Shown: positions 45,892-54,916 of the stretch, piece by piece
Layout of the letters: the number at the start of each line of letters is the position of its first letter
Numbering within the stretch: position 1 is the stretch's first letter
DNA from: Lachnospiraceae bacterium
GTDB lineage: Bacteria; Bacillota; Clostridia; Lachnospirales; Lachnospiraceae
Length of the DNA stretch: 64,000 bases
Direction: 5' to 3'
NCBI GenBank assembly: GCA_017437065.1
Contig: JAFSBX010000050.1
Location: 25,601 to 89,600 of the forward strand
Notes under the pieces: generated by a model
Told to the model about the DNA's origin: nothing
What the model saw: the letters and a program-made list of their open reading frames with translations, nothing else
Database searches by the model: none
Position numbers and translations under genes: made by a program

Positions 45892-47019
45892 ATGACAGAA
45901 CAGCTTCGGGAAAATTATTTTTTGGCAATACGGGTGATTTTGCTGCTTGCATTGGAAATTTATATTGTTTTATCACAGTCTGTATTAACAGGGGCATCTG
46001 ATAAGGTGCTCCTGCTTTTGGCGTTATTCGTAGGAGCCATGGCAGGTAAGGAACTGGTAAAAAAGAAAGAAAAATGGGTGTTCTTTTGTGTGGCAATCAT
46101 ATTGTGGGGCGTGATGATTACCAAGTTGGGAATGGAATTTTTACTGTTAGGAATCTTGCTTTGTTATGAAATTATTTCTGTACTGAAACTCGGTTTCTTT
46201 TGGTATTGTGTTCCTGTTGTGTTAGCATGTGTACCAAGTGAAATCAACGTATATGTGCAGTTGTTAGTAACATTATTTTTAGGTATGATTTATATTCAAC
46301 ATGATTTTATCATTGATTCGTATCGAAAACAGACAAAAGAAGATACCATTTCAGAGCAGCGTTTGAAGAGAAATATGTATGAGAAAGAACATGAACTGAG
46401 GGAAGAAATTAACAGAGGACTGTTACTGGCAGAAAATCAGCTTCTGGAGGAACGGGAACGACTGTCCCAGACTTTGCATGATAAGCTGGGGCATAATATT
46501 AATGGTTCCATATATCAGTTAGAGGCGATTAAGCTGTTAATGGAAAAAGACCCGGCAACTTCCAAGAAAATGACACAGGCAGTTATTGACCAGCTACGAA
46601 CCGGAATGGATGAAATTCGTGCCATTTTGCGAAAGGAACGACCGAAGAAATATAAGCTTGCAATGATGCAGTTGCAGCAGCTTTGTGAGGAGTGCAATCA
46701 AAAAGGTGTGGCAGCAGAGCTGATTACAGAAGGGAAACTGGAGGAAGTACCTGAAAAGTATTTGGAAATTATACTGGATAATGCGTACGAAGCAGTTTCT
46801 AATTCTATGAAGTATGCAAAATGTACGAAGATTGAAATTAAAATTTATGTGATGAATCAGGTCATAAGGTGCAGTATTTCCGATAATGGGATAGGTTGTG
46901 AAAATATTGTAGACGGAATGGGACTTGCAGGGATGCGGCGAAGAATTCGCGAGGTAAACGGAATTTTGGATTTTGATTCAGAAGTTGGATTTACGATAAA
47001 TATGTTGCTGCCAAGATAA
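45892..47019 (+). CDS. Sensor histidine kinase of the NarL-partner (HisKA_3) type
   Basis: The 375-residue kinase has five or so membrane segments (about 10-135) with almost no extracellular loops, so it probably senses in or at the membrane, as for intramembrane-sensing kinases of exporter operons. A coiled linker leads to the HisKA_3 box with phospho-His196 in SQTLHDKLGHNI, and a HATPase_c domain (about 290-375, DNGIGCENI, GMGLAGMRRRI). It follows the second permease by 27 bases and precedes its response regulator. Confidence 0.93.
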   Translation: MTEQLRENYFLAIRVILLLALEIYIVLSQSVLTGASDKVLLLLALFVGAMAGKELVKKKEKWVFFCVAIILWGVMITKLGMEFLLLGILLCYEIISVLKLGFFWYCVPVVLACVPSEINVYVQLLVTLFLGMIYIQHDFIIDSYRKQTKEDTISEQRLKRNMYEKEHELREEINRGLLLAENQLLEERERLSQTLHDKLGHNINGSIYQLEAIKLLMEKDPATSKKMTQAVIDQLRTGMDEIRAILRKERPKKYKLAMMQLQQLCEECNQKGVAAELITEGKLEEVPEKYLEIILDNAYEAVSNSMKYAKCTKIEIKIYVMNQVIRCSISDNGIGCENIVDGMGLAGMRRRIREVNGILDFDSEVGFTINMLLPR

Positions 47020-47092
47020 AAGTACATATTAAGTTTATTGTGAAAAATAGTACGAACTCAGGATAAATAGTTGAGTAGGAGTGGAGAAATAC

Positions 47093-47728
47093 ATGGAAAA
47101 GATAAAAGTAATCATAGCAGATGACAGTGACTTCGTGCGTGACGGAATGCGCATAATTTTAGAAGTAGATGAGGATTTTGAAGTGCTTGGCTGTGCGTCT
47201 AACGGCAGGGAGGCGATTGAAATAGCGAAAAATACTGCACCGGATGTATTTCTGATGGATATTCAGATGCCGGAAATGGATGGAATTGAGGCAACAAAGT
47301 ATATCGTGGAAAACAATCTTGGCAAGGTATTGATATTAACTACATTTGATGATGATGAGCTGGTGCAGAATGCGCTCTGTAATGGTGCCAAAGGGTATCT
47401 GATAAAAAACCATACACCGGAGCATTTAAAACAGATGATTAAGTCTGTTTACAATGGAACCGGAGTAATGGAGGAAGCGATTTTGGAAAATCTGGCGAAG
47501 AATACGGAAATATCATCCGCAGGTTTTTGTGAGGAAGGTTATACGGCAAGAGAACTGGATATTGTGAAAGCGGTAGCAGAAGGTTTATCGAATAAAGAAA
47601 TTGCACAGAAGTTATTCATCAGTGAAGGAACAGTTAAGAACTATATTACATCTATCCTGGCAAAGGAAAATCTGTCACACAGAACCGCACTTGCGGTGTA
47701 TTATCTGACGGGAAAAAAACAAAGTTAA
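47093..47728 (+). CDS. NarL/LuxR-family response regulator
   Basis: A 211-residue regulator: receiver domain (about 1-120) with acidic pocket DDSD, phospho-acceptor Asp56 in FLMDIQMPEMDG and Lys in GYLIKNH; C-terminal LuxR helix-turn-helix (about 145-208, LSNKEIAQKLFISEGTVKNYI). The ATG at 47093 follows AGGAGTGGAG; a GTG at 47081 overlaps it. It is the partner of the preceding kinase and probably controls the ABC exporter promoter near 42587. Confidence 0.94.
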   Translation: MEKIKVIIADDSDFVRDGMRIILEVDEDFEVLGCASNGREAIEIAKNTAPDVFLMDIQMPEMDGIEATKYIVENNLGKVLILTTFDDDELVQNALCNGAKGYLIKNHTPEHLKQMIKSVYNGTGVMEEAILENLAKNTEISSAGFCEEGYTARELDIVKAVAEGLSNKEIAQKLFISEGTVKNYITSILAKENLSHRTALAVYYLTGKKQS

Positions 47729-47784
47729 TTGATAATAGGACTTGAGGAATGCCGAAAACGAAGCTGAGTGTGAGTTGGTAATCG

Positions 47785-47813
47785 TTGACATTGCTGTTTT
47801 CGCATGATAACAT
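47785..47813 (+). promoter_or_regulatory. Promoter candidate directly before the lone ABC ATPase
   Basis: TTGACA (47785-47790) and TAACAT (47808-47813) are 17 bases apart. The inverted repeat ATGCCGAAAAC (47749-47759) and GTTTTCGCAT (47796-47805), with one bulged C, brackets the -35 region. Transcription would begin some ten bases before the ATG at 47830. Confidence 0.45.
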
Positions 47814-47829
47814 GATGAAGTGTTATAAT

Positions 47830-48591
47830 ATGAAATTGCTGGAAATGAACCACATAAAAAAGGAATTTGATGGTCTGCATGTTATTAAAGATATTTCTTT
47901 TGAAGTAGAGGAAGGCGAGGTAGTGTCCATTATCGGACCATCGGGTTCAGGAAAGTCTACAATGCTTCGTTGTGCCACTCTGTTAGAGAAGATGGATGGC
48001 GGAGAGCTGATTTACATGGGTGAAAAAGCTGCATGGGAAGAGAACGGACAGTGTGTTTATGCGTCCAAATCGGATTTGAAGCGTATACATAGTTATTTTG
48101 GGCTGGTGTTTCAGAATTTTAATCTTTTTCCGCATTATACAGTAATGAAAAATATTACGGATGCACTGATTAGAATTGATAAAGTTCCTAAAAAAGAAGC
48201 GGAGGCACGGGCTGTAGAGTTGTTGGAGCAGTTAGGGCTTGCAGACAAAAAAGACGCTTATCCTTATCAGTTGTCCGGTGGGCAGCAGCAGAGAGTTTCT
48301 ATCGCAAGAGCTTTGGCAAAGCAACCGAAAATTTTGTTCTTCGATGAACCTACATCAGCACTTGATCCAGAGCTTACAGTAGAAGTCTTAAAGGTAATAA
48401 AGGAACTTGCCAAAAAACATATGACGATGATTATCGTTACCCATGAAATGCAGTTTGCAAAGGAAGTTTCTGATAGGATTATCTTTATGGAAGAAGGAAT
48501 TATTAAGGAACAGGGAACGCCACAGGAACTGTTTGAGACAGAAAATGAGCGTGTGAAGGAATTTATTGGTCATCTGACCGGTGGAATATAA
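47830..48591 (+). CDS. Polar-amino-acid-type ABC transporter ATPase, unpartnered here
   Basis: A 253-residue GlnQ-like ATPase. Walker [10 protein letters not shown] near residue 38, signature [15 protein letters not shown], Walker [15 protein letters not shown] and switch [14 protein letters not shown] match the amino-acid importer group. No permease or binding protein lies next to it, so it must work with parts encoded elsewhere or be left from a larger operon. The start is uncertain: [13 protein letters not shown] at 47830 fits best, but no purine-rich site precedes it; TTG 47785 and ATG 47812 are in-frame alternatives. A terminator follows. Confidence 0.88.
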   Translation: MKLLEMNHIKKEFDGLHVIKDISFEVEEGEVVSIIGPSGSGKSTMLRCATLLEKMDGGELIYMGEKAAWEENGQCVYASKSDLKRIHSYFGLVFQNFNLFPHYTVMKNITDALIRIDKVPKKEAEARAVELLEQLGLADKKDAYPYQLSGGQQQRVSIARALAKQPKILFFDEPTSALDPELTVEVLKVIKELAKKHMTMIIVTHEMQFAKEVSDRIIFMEEGIIKEQGTPQELFETENERVKEFIGHLTGGI

Positions 48592-48636
48592 AAACGTGTA
48601 ATAAATACAGATAAAATGAAATAGGCGATATTTTAG

Positions 48637-48667
48637 CAGGAGCATCAGAAACGGTGCTTCTGTTTTT
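48637..48667 (+). terminator. Terminator of the lone ABC ATPase gene
   Basis: CAGGAGCATC (48637-48646) pairs with GGTGCTTCTG (48653-48662) over ten pairs, two of them G-U, with a six-base loop and five T after. Confidence 0.85.
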
Positions 48668-48783
48668 AGTTAGTAAAGAAAAAACAATATTGACCTATTG
48701 AAAAGCAACAGTGTCTCTTGTTGTGAAAATACCCCAATGATAGAATTTTTTTGAAGGAAAATTTTATATATGGAGGAGAGCAT

Positions 48784-51700
48784 ATGTACAAAAAAGTTTG
48801 GGCAGCTATCGTAGCAGTCGCAATGTTATTTACGAGTGTACCTGTTACAGCAAAAGCTGCCGGCAAGGAAACCTGTAATACAGAAATAAACTATGTTCTG
48901 GAAGAAACAGGCGAATCCACAGAAGGAATCAGTGACGACGGGAGTAAAACCGGAACGGAAACAGTCGAGGAAACCGAAAACAGTTCCGAAGAAACTGTTG
49001 TAAGCGAAGCTGAAACAGAATTAGAAACAGAAGAAACGTCGGAATCAGAAGTAGAATCGGAAACAGAGACAAAGTTGGAAAATGGAACGGAAGTAGAAAC
49101 TGAAATGGAATCTGAAATTGAGACAGAAACTAAAACAGCAGTTGAAGAGGAAAACGAAGTTGAAACGGAAGTGGTTAATGAAACAGAAAATGCATTTTTT
49201 AGTATGGATATTGTTAATGATGCGACAAGTGAAAATGATGGAGTTGCACTTACAGAAGATGACTTTTTGAAAGCCAACGGTAAAAACTTAAGAAATCAGT
49301 CCGGTGAGGGGGAGATTGTACAGTTAAAAGGTACAAATGCCGGCGGATATCTGATTCAGGAATTTTGGATGACTCCTACCGAATCTACAACAAATGTAAA
49401 TGACCAGTTTGAAATTATGAGCAAATTGGAAGAGAGATTCGGCAAAGATGCAATGTATGAAATTCTTGATATTTACGAGAATAGTTATTGGACAGAGCAG
49501 GATTTTGATAATTGTGCAGCCATGGGAATAAATACGATTCGTTTACCGTTCTGGTATCGAAATCTCGTAGATGAAAATGGTAATTTTTATGGCTATGATG
49601 CAAGTGCTGAAGATCCATATGCAGAAGCATTTGAATTGATGGACTGGTTCATTGCAGAGGCAAAAGAGAGAGGAATCTATGTTGTGGTTGATTTCCATGG
49701 AGCACCCGGTTCTCAGAATGGTAGTGACCATTCCGGTGTAGATGGAGAGGATGCAAAGGAAAGAGCTTCACAGTTCTTTTTTGGAGATAACGCAGCTGCA
49801 AATCAGAAATTGTATTATGAGATTTGGGAAGTGGTTGCAAATCGTTATAAAGATGAGCCTGCGGTTGCCGCATATGACTTATTAAATGAGCCGTATTGTA
49901 CTTATCGTTATTCTTCTGAAATGACAGAGAGTGCAGATGAATTACATCAGATACTTTGGACGATTTATGATAATGCATATGACAAAATTCGTGCCATTGA
50001 TCAGAACCATGTGATTATTATGGAGGCTACATGGGATCCGATAGACCTTCCGAATCCGGTAGAGTATGGCTGGAGTAACGTAATGTATGAGTATCATAAT
50101 TACTTATATGATGATTATGATAATGCAAACGGCGGGCAGATTAGCAGTATGCAGTCAAAGTTGACGGCAATTGCCATTGCTGATTATAATGTGCCAAGTT
50201 ACATGGGGGAATTTAGTTTCTTTAACAGTTATGATGCATGGGACGAGGGACTGCAATTATTAACAGATGCCGGAATTAACTGGACGACATGGACATATAA
50301 AACAGTTGAAACTTATGGGAACTGGGGCTTATATCATCATGTACCCGAATTTAATACAGGTATCAATCTGGAAACAGCTTCGTTAGATGAAATTAAAGCA
50401 TGGTATGCAAGAATGAATGAGCAGGAAGCTAATACTAATTTAATGAATGTAGTTTCTAAATATGCAGAGAAAGAAGCTGTGGCAAATAGTATGTTGCCTG
50501 AATATGTAGAAATCGAAGACGGCAGTTATTATTTAATGGCAATGGAAACCGAAAATATTGTAAAAGTCGGTGATGAAGTTGCAGCAGCTACCATTGAAAA
50601 AGACACGACAACGAATTCTCATATGTTTGTTATTGAGAATCATGATGATGATACAATTTCTTTAAAATCAGCAGCAACAGGAAAATATTTATCTGTTGGA
50701 ACAGATAATCAACTGACAGCTACAGCAGAAGAAATTACTGATGCAGAGAAATTTTATCCAATTAAGTTATCTGTTACGACACTGGCGCTGAAATCAAAGT
50801 CGGCACAGTTGTTCGTATCCTGTAAAGAAGAAAACAACTATGTGTTAGAGGCAACAGCTTCAGCAGGGCAGAGTACAGAAAGCTTTTACTTAGTAAACAG
50901 TGATGATGAAATTTTGGGCGCTGACAGTATCGCTTTACACAGCGGATGGACACGCATGGAAGCAGAGAATGCAACAATTCATCAGGCAGAAGGTGCAGAA
51001 GCAGAAACGCCAAGTATTGACGAACAGACCTTTTATTCCGAAGGAAAAGCAATTACCGGAATGAAATCATCAGTAGCTTTTGAAGATATAGCAGCAGATT
51101 TCAGTAATGTAAATTACGCTGAATTTATGGTAGAGGCTCCAAAAGCCGGAGAGTACCAGATGGTAATGAGCTATAATGGTGATGACGATAAAGTCATTGC
51201 AGTGAAGGTGAATGATAATGTTCCAGAGAAAGTAACGATTCCCGTAAAGAGTGGCCATGCATGGGATGCATACTTACAGCATGTTGTAACGGTAACTTTG
51301 AAAGAAGGTACTAATACGATTAAAATTACAGGAACTTTAAATAATTCCGCATGGATGAATTTAGACTGTATTGACGTATGTAATAATCCAATTAATGACA
51401 CAGACAGCAGTATCCGTCTGGAGGGCGAAAATTTCTATCATACAGGAGCTATAGAGAATCAGAGCTTTTACTCTAATGGAAGTGGTGTAGGTAATTTAAA
51501 CAATGATATAACACTTGATAAAATATTACCAAGCTGGAACAATGTAAAACATGTGGAGTTTACCATCTATAGTGAAGAAGCAGCAGATTATACAATTAAG
51601 TGGGCATATAACGGAAATGGTGCGGATGGTATGAAAGCACTTTACCGTTTAAATCATGGTGAAGCACAGGTACTTACTTTAAATAATAGTGGTGCAGCAT

Positions 51701-54700
51701 GGAATAAAATGAATAGTATTACCTTTGATGTTTCTTTGGAACCGGGATTCAATACGTTACAGATTTCCGGTACGATTGAAAATAAGGATAACTGGGCAAA
51801 TGTGGATTATATTGAATTGGTGTCACCGGGGGCAGCAGAGGCAAGAAGCGGTTTTGATGTTTTCGAAGCAGAAAAAGCAGCAATTTACGGAAATGCAACA
51901 CTGGAAACCAATGATATTTATTCCTGCAAGAAAGGCGTAGGAAGTTTAACCAATCGTTTGACAATTGAAGAAGTAAGCAGTGACTGGAACGGACTGAATT
52001 ACATTACTTATACAGTAGATGTGCCACAGACAGGTACTTATAGAGCAGTTGTTCATTACAATGGCGATGATGACAAAGAAATTCTTGTGAAAGTGAATAA
52101 TGGCGAACATCATGTGGTATCCGTTCCGGCAGTGGAAAGTGACCATTCGCCATATAAGATGCATACTTTTGAATTGGAACTTGAACTGGCAGCAGGAACA
52201 AACAGCATTTCTCTTTCCGGTGCAATGGCGGACATTGGCTGGATTAACTATGATTATATTGAGTTAGCAAAAAATGAAATTAAAGTAGTTGATGAAGAAA
52301 AAGGAACTGTAAGATATGAAGCAGAAGATTTTAGCTTTAAATCTACGAAAACAGATGCAGAAGCAATAGAAGCACAGGATTTTTACTCAGATGGTTATTG
52401 TGTTGGAGGAGTTGGAGGAGCTGTTACTTATGTAGACGGCATGGATATTCTTGCTTCCGAAGCTTCGTGGATAAACTTTACCGTATATGCACAAAAAGCA
52501 GGTAATTATAATTTCACTCTGGCAATGAATGGTAATGGTGTTGATATTAATGCGGCCTACCAGATGAATGGTGAAGCATCACATCCATTTGTTTTGAAAA
52601 ATGCCGGTCATGCATGGAATGAAATGGGATATGGTACATTTGAAGCTGAATTGAAAGAAGGATACAATGAAGTAATTATTAGTGGTGGATTGTCTGAAAC
52701 TATGGATGATTGGGCGAACTATGATTATCTGGATGTAACCTATGACAATAAAGAGGATGATGTGTCAGGTAACAATCCTGAGGAAGGTGAGGATGTATCA
52801 GGAAATAATCCAAACGAGAGTAAGGATGGTTTCTGGGTAGAAAAAATTACAGATGTTACATATACAGGAAAAGCGTTAAAACCGGATGTAACTGTCTATG
52901 ATGGTGAAAAGCTATTGAAACAGGGTACGGACTACAAGGTAAGCTATAAGAATAACATAAAAGTTGGAAGTGCAACAGTTACCGTTGAAGGTAAAGGCAA
53001 TTATAGCGGAAAAGATACCGTAACATTTAATATTGTGCCGAAAAACATGAATGACGATGATGTTATAGTAAATTACACAGCAGAGTTCATTGAAACAGGT
53101 AAGAAACAAAAACCTCTTGGAAAGATTACTTATAATGGTATTACACTGAAAGCGGCTGATTACAAGGTGGAGTATTTTCTTATTGATGAAGAAGGAAACA
53201 AGGAAAATACTGCACAAGTAAAAAAGGCAGGCAATTATAAAATGGTAATTACCGGTAAGCATAATAAAGAAAAGAATACAGGTAATTTTAGCGGCAGTGT
53301 AGAGAAAGATATTAAAGTTTTTTCAAAAGATGGTAATACATATTTAAAAAATATGGTAATTACCATAGAAGGAAAGAAGACATATAGCACAAAGTATACC
53401 GGTAAAGAAATTAAACCGGAAGTAACAGTAACACCAAAAGGAACAAAGAAAACACCTGTAAGTACAGAAAGTTATACGGTTTCTTATGAAAATAACGTAG
53501 ACATCGGTACAGCAAGTATTACCATTACAGGCAAATCTGAGATGGGTCTTATCGGAACGGTAAAGAAGACCTTCAAGATTACAGGTACAAAATTAAGCGA
53601 TGTAGCAAAGATTGATGATAAAGCTACGCTGGATGGAAAGTTAATTTGGCAGAAAACAGTACCCTATGATGTGATAACAGGTCAGGCAGTACAGCCGGTT
53701 GATGTCAATGGCAAAAATCTTGTTAAATTAACATACAAGGGTAGTAAAAATAAGGACTTAACCTTTGATGAGGGCGTTCATTATAAAGTAAGCTATTTGA
53801 AAAACGATAAGCCGGGTACGGCAACCATGGTATTTACAGGAATCGGAAAATATACAGGAACCATTAAGAAAACATTTAAGGTTGGAAAGATTGATTTAAG
53901 TAAAGCCGGAGAAAAGCTGGTTGTAACGTATGATACGGAAGCTATTTATGCAAAGAAAGGTAGCAAAATCAATGTTGCACTGACGTATGATGGAGTTATG
54001 CTTGTGGAAGGAAAAGATTACAAGGTAAGCTATGGAAACAACAAAGCAGTTACTACGGAGAAAACAAAAGAGAATAAGAAACCGATAGCAAACATTACGG
54101 GAATTGGTACATTTAGTGGAAAAATCAGTAAGAAGTTTGTAATTAAAGCAGCGAATTTGGAAACAGATGTAAAAATTACCGCAGCAGATACGGCATATCA
54201 GAACAAGAAAGGAAAATATAAGGTAGTGCCGGTGCTGACTGATGCAAACGGAACGAAGTTAGCAAATAACAAAGACTTCACATGTGCTTATTATCTTGTG
54301 GAAGGTGAAGAATTAAAACCTTTGACTAATGCGGATGTAGTTGATGCATTTACAACAGTGAGGGTTGTTGCGACTGCAAAAGGAAGTAATTTTACGGGAA
54401 GTACAAGTGCTGATTATGAAATTAAGGTACAGGATATAGCGAAGGCAAAAGTAACTGTAAAAGCGCAGGTATATACCGGAAAAGAAATTAAGATTACAGC
54501 AGAAGACTTTTCCAATATTAAAGTGGGTGATACTACATTAAAAGAAGGAACACACTATGTAATCTTAGATAATAGTTATAAAAATAACATTAACAAAGGA
54601 ACCGCATCCGTAACTATTGAAGGTATCGGAAATTATGGTGGAACAAAAACTGTAACATTTAAGATTACAAGTCGCACAATAGCGTGGTGGTGGAATTTGA

Positions 54701-54708
54701 TTCATTAA
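48784..54708 (+). CDS. Large secreted modular glycoside hydrolase, GH5-like
   Basis: A 1974-residue secreted enzyme. Signal peptide 1-27 (cleavage near AKAAG); Glu/Thr-rich low-complexity linker (about 35-140). A GH5-type catalytic barrel spans about 170-555, with the proposed acid/base E369 in LLNEPYC and nucleophile E476 in YMGEFSF. A fascin-like beta-trefoil domain follows (about 580-710, ISLKSAATGKYLSVG), then four CBM6/CBM35-like modules (about 719-869, 876-1012, 1023-1163, 1173-1319; motifs RMEAENATI, RLEGENFY, VFEAEKAA, RYEAEDFS). Finally there are six or more Ig-like repeats (about 1350-1973; GTDYKVSYKNN). The substrate is a beta-glucan type by inference; fascin domains occur on beta-1,3-glucan enzymes. 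No sorting motif; it ends in AWWWNLIH. ATG 48784 follows GGAGGAGAG. Confidence 0.9.
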   Translation: MYKKVWAAIVAVAMLFTSVPVTAKAAGKETCNTEINYVLEETGESTEGISDDGSKTGTETVEETENSSEETVVSEAETELETEETSESEVESETETKLENGTEVETEMESEIETETKTAVEEENEVETEVVNETENAFFSMDIVNDATSENDGVALTEDDFLKANGKNLRNQSGEGEIVQLKGTNAGGYLIQEFWMTPTESTTNVNDQFEIMSKLEERFGKDAMYEILDIYENSYWTEQDFDNCAAMGINTIRLPFWYRNLVDENGNFYGYDASAEDPYAEAFELMDWFIAEAKERGIYVVVDFHGAPGSQNGSDHSGVDGEDAKERASQFFFGDNAAANQKLYYEIWEVVANRYKDEPAVAAYDLLNEPYCTYRYSSEMTESADELHQILWTIYDNAYDKIRAIDQNHVIIMEATWDPIDLPNPVEYGWSNVMYEYHNYLYDDYDNANGGQISSMQSKLTAIAIADYNVPSYMGEFSFFNSYDAWDEGLQLLTDAGINWTTWTYKTVETYGNWGLYHHVPEFNTGINLETASLDEIKAWYARMNEQEANTNLMNVVSKYAEKEAVANSMLPEYVEIEDGSYYLMAMETENIVKVGDEVAAATIEKDTTTNSHMFVIENHDDDTISLKSAATGKYLSVGTDNQLTATAEEITDAEKFYPIKLSVTTLALKSKSAQLFVSCKEENNYVLEATASAGQSTESFYLVNSDDEILGADSIALHSGWTRMEAENATIHQAEGAEAETPSIDEQTFYSEGKAITGMKSSVAFEDIAADFSNVNYAEFMVEAPKAGEYQMVMSYNGDDDKVIAVKVNDNVPEKVTIPVKSGHAWDAYLQHVVTVTLKEGTNTIKITGTLNNSAWMNLDCIDVCNNPINDTDSSIRLEGENFYHTGAIENQSFYSNGSGVGNLNNDITLDKILPSWNNVKHVEFTIYSEEAADYTIKWAYNGNGADGMKALYRLNHGEAQVLTLNNSGAAWNKMNSITFDVSLEPGFNTLQISGTIENKDNWANVDYIELVSPGAAEARSGFDVFEAEKAAIYGNATLETNDIYSCKKGVGSLTNRLTIEEVSSDWNGLNYITYTVDVPQTGTYRAVVHYNGDDDKEILVKVNNGEHHVVSVPAVESDHSPYKMHTFELELELAAGTNSISLSGAMADIGWINYDYIELAKNEIKVVDEEKGTVRYEAEDFSFKSTKTDAEAIEAQDFYSDGYCVGGVGGAVTYVDGMDILASEASWINFTVYAQKAGNYNFTLAMNGNGVDINAAYQMNGEASHPFVLKNAGHAWNEMGYGTFEAELKEGYNEVIISGGLSETMDDWANYDYLDVTYDNKEDDVSGNNPEEGEDVSGNNPNESKDGFWVEKITDVTYTGKALKPDVTVYDGEKLLKQGTDYKVSYKNNIKVGSATVTVEGKGNYSGKDTVTFNIVPKNMNDDDVIVNYTAEFIETGKKQKPLGKITYNGITLKAADYKVEYFLIDEEGNKENTAQVKKAGNYKMVITGKHNKEKNTGNFSGSVEKDIKVFSKDGNTYLKNMVITIEGKKTYSTKYTGKEIKPEVTVTPKGTKKTPVSTESYTVSYENNVDIGTASITITGKSEMGLIGTVKKTFKITGTKLSDVAKIDDKATLDGKLIWQKTVPYDVITGQAVQPVDVNGKNLVKLTYKGSKNKDLTFDEGVHYKVSYLKNDKPGTATMVFTGIGKYTGTIKKTFKVGKIDLSKAGEKLVVTYDTEAIYAKKGSKINVALTYDGVMLVEGKDYKVSYGNNKAVTTEKTKENKKPIANITGIGTFSGKISKKFVIKAANLETDVKITAADTAYQNKKGKYKVVPVLTDANGTKLANNKDFTCAYYLVEGEELKPLTNADVVDAFTTVRVVATAKGSNFTGSTSADYEIKVQDIAKAKVTVKAQVYTGKEIKITAEDFSNIKVGDTTLKEGTHYVILDNSYKNNINKGTASVTIEGIGNYGGTKTVTFKITSRTIAWWWNLIH

Positions 54709-54719
54709 TTAAGCAGGAC

Positions 54720-54771
54720 AGGAGTATCGCAAAATAACTAAATTTTGGTTATGGGCGATGCTCCTTTTTTT
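54720..54771 (+). terminator. Terminator of the GH5 gene
   Basis: AGGAGTATCGC (54720-54730) pairs with GCGATGCTCCT (54755-54765) over eleven pairs with one G-U; an inner ATAAC/GTTAT extends it, and eight T follow. Confidence 0.92.
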
Positions 54772-54916
54772 GACAATACTGATGCGTTGACATTGACAAA
54801 TATTTATAATATATTTGAATTATCGACAGATAATATTATGGTATCTGGAGAGATAAAGAAATACGTACCAAAATAAAAAGGGATTTATAAAAGGGAAAGA
54901 AGGAAAAAGAAGGAAT

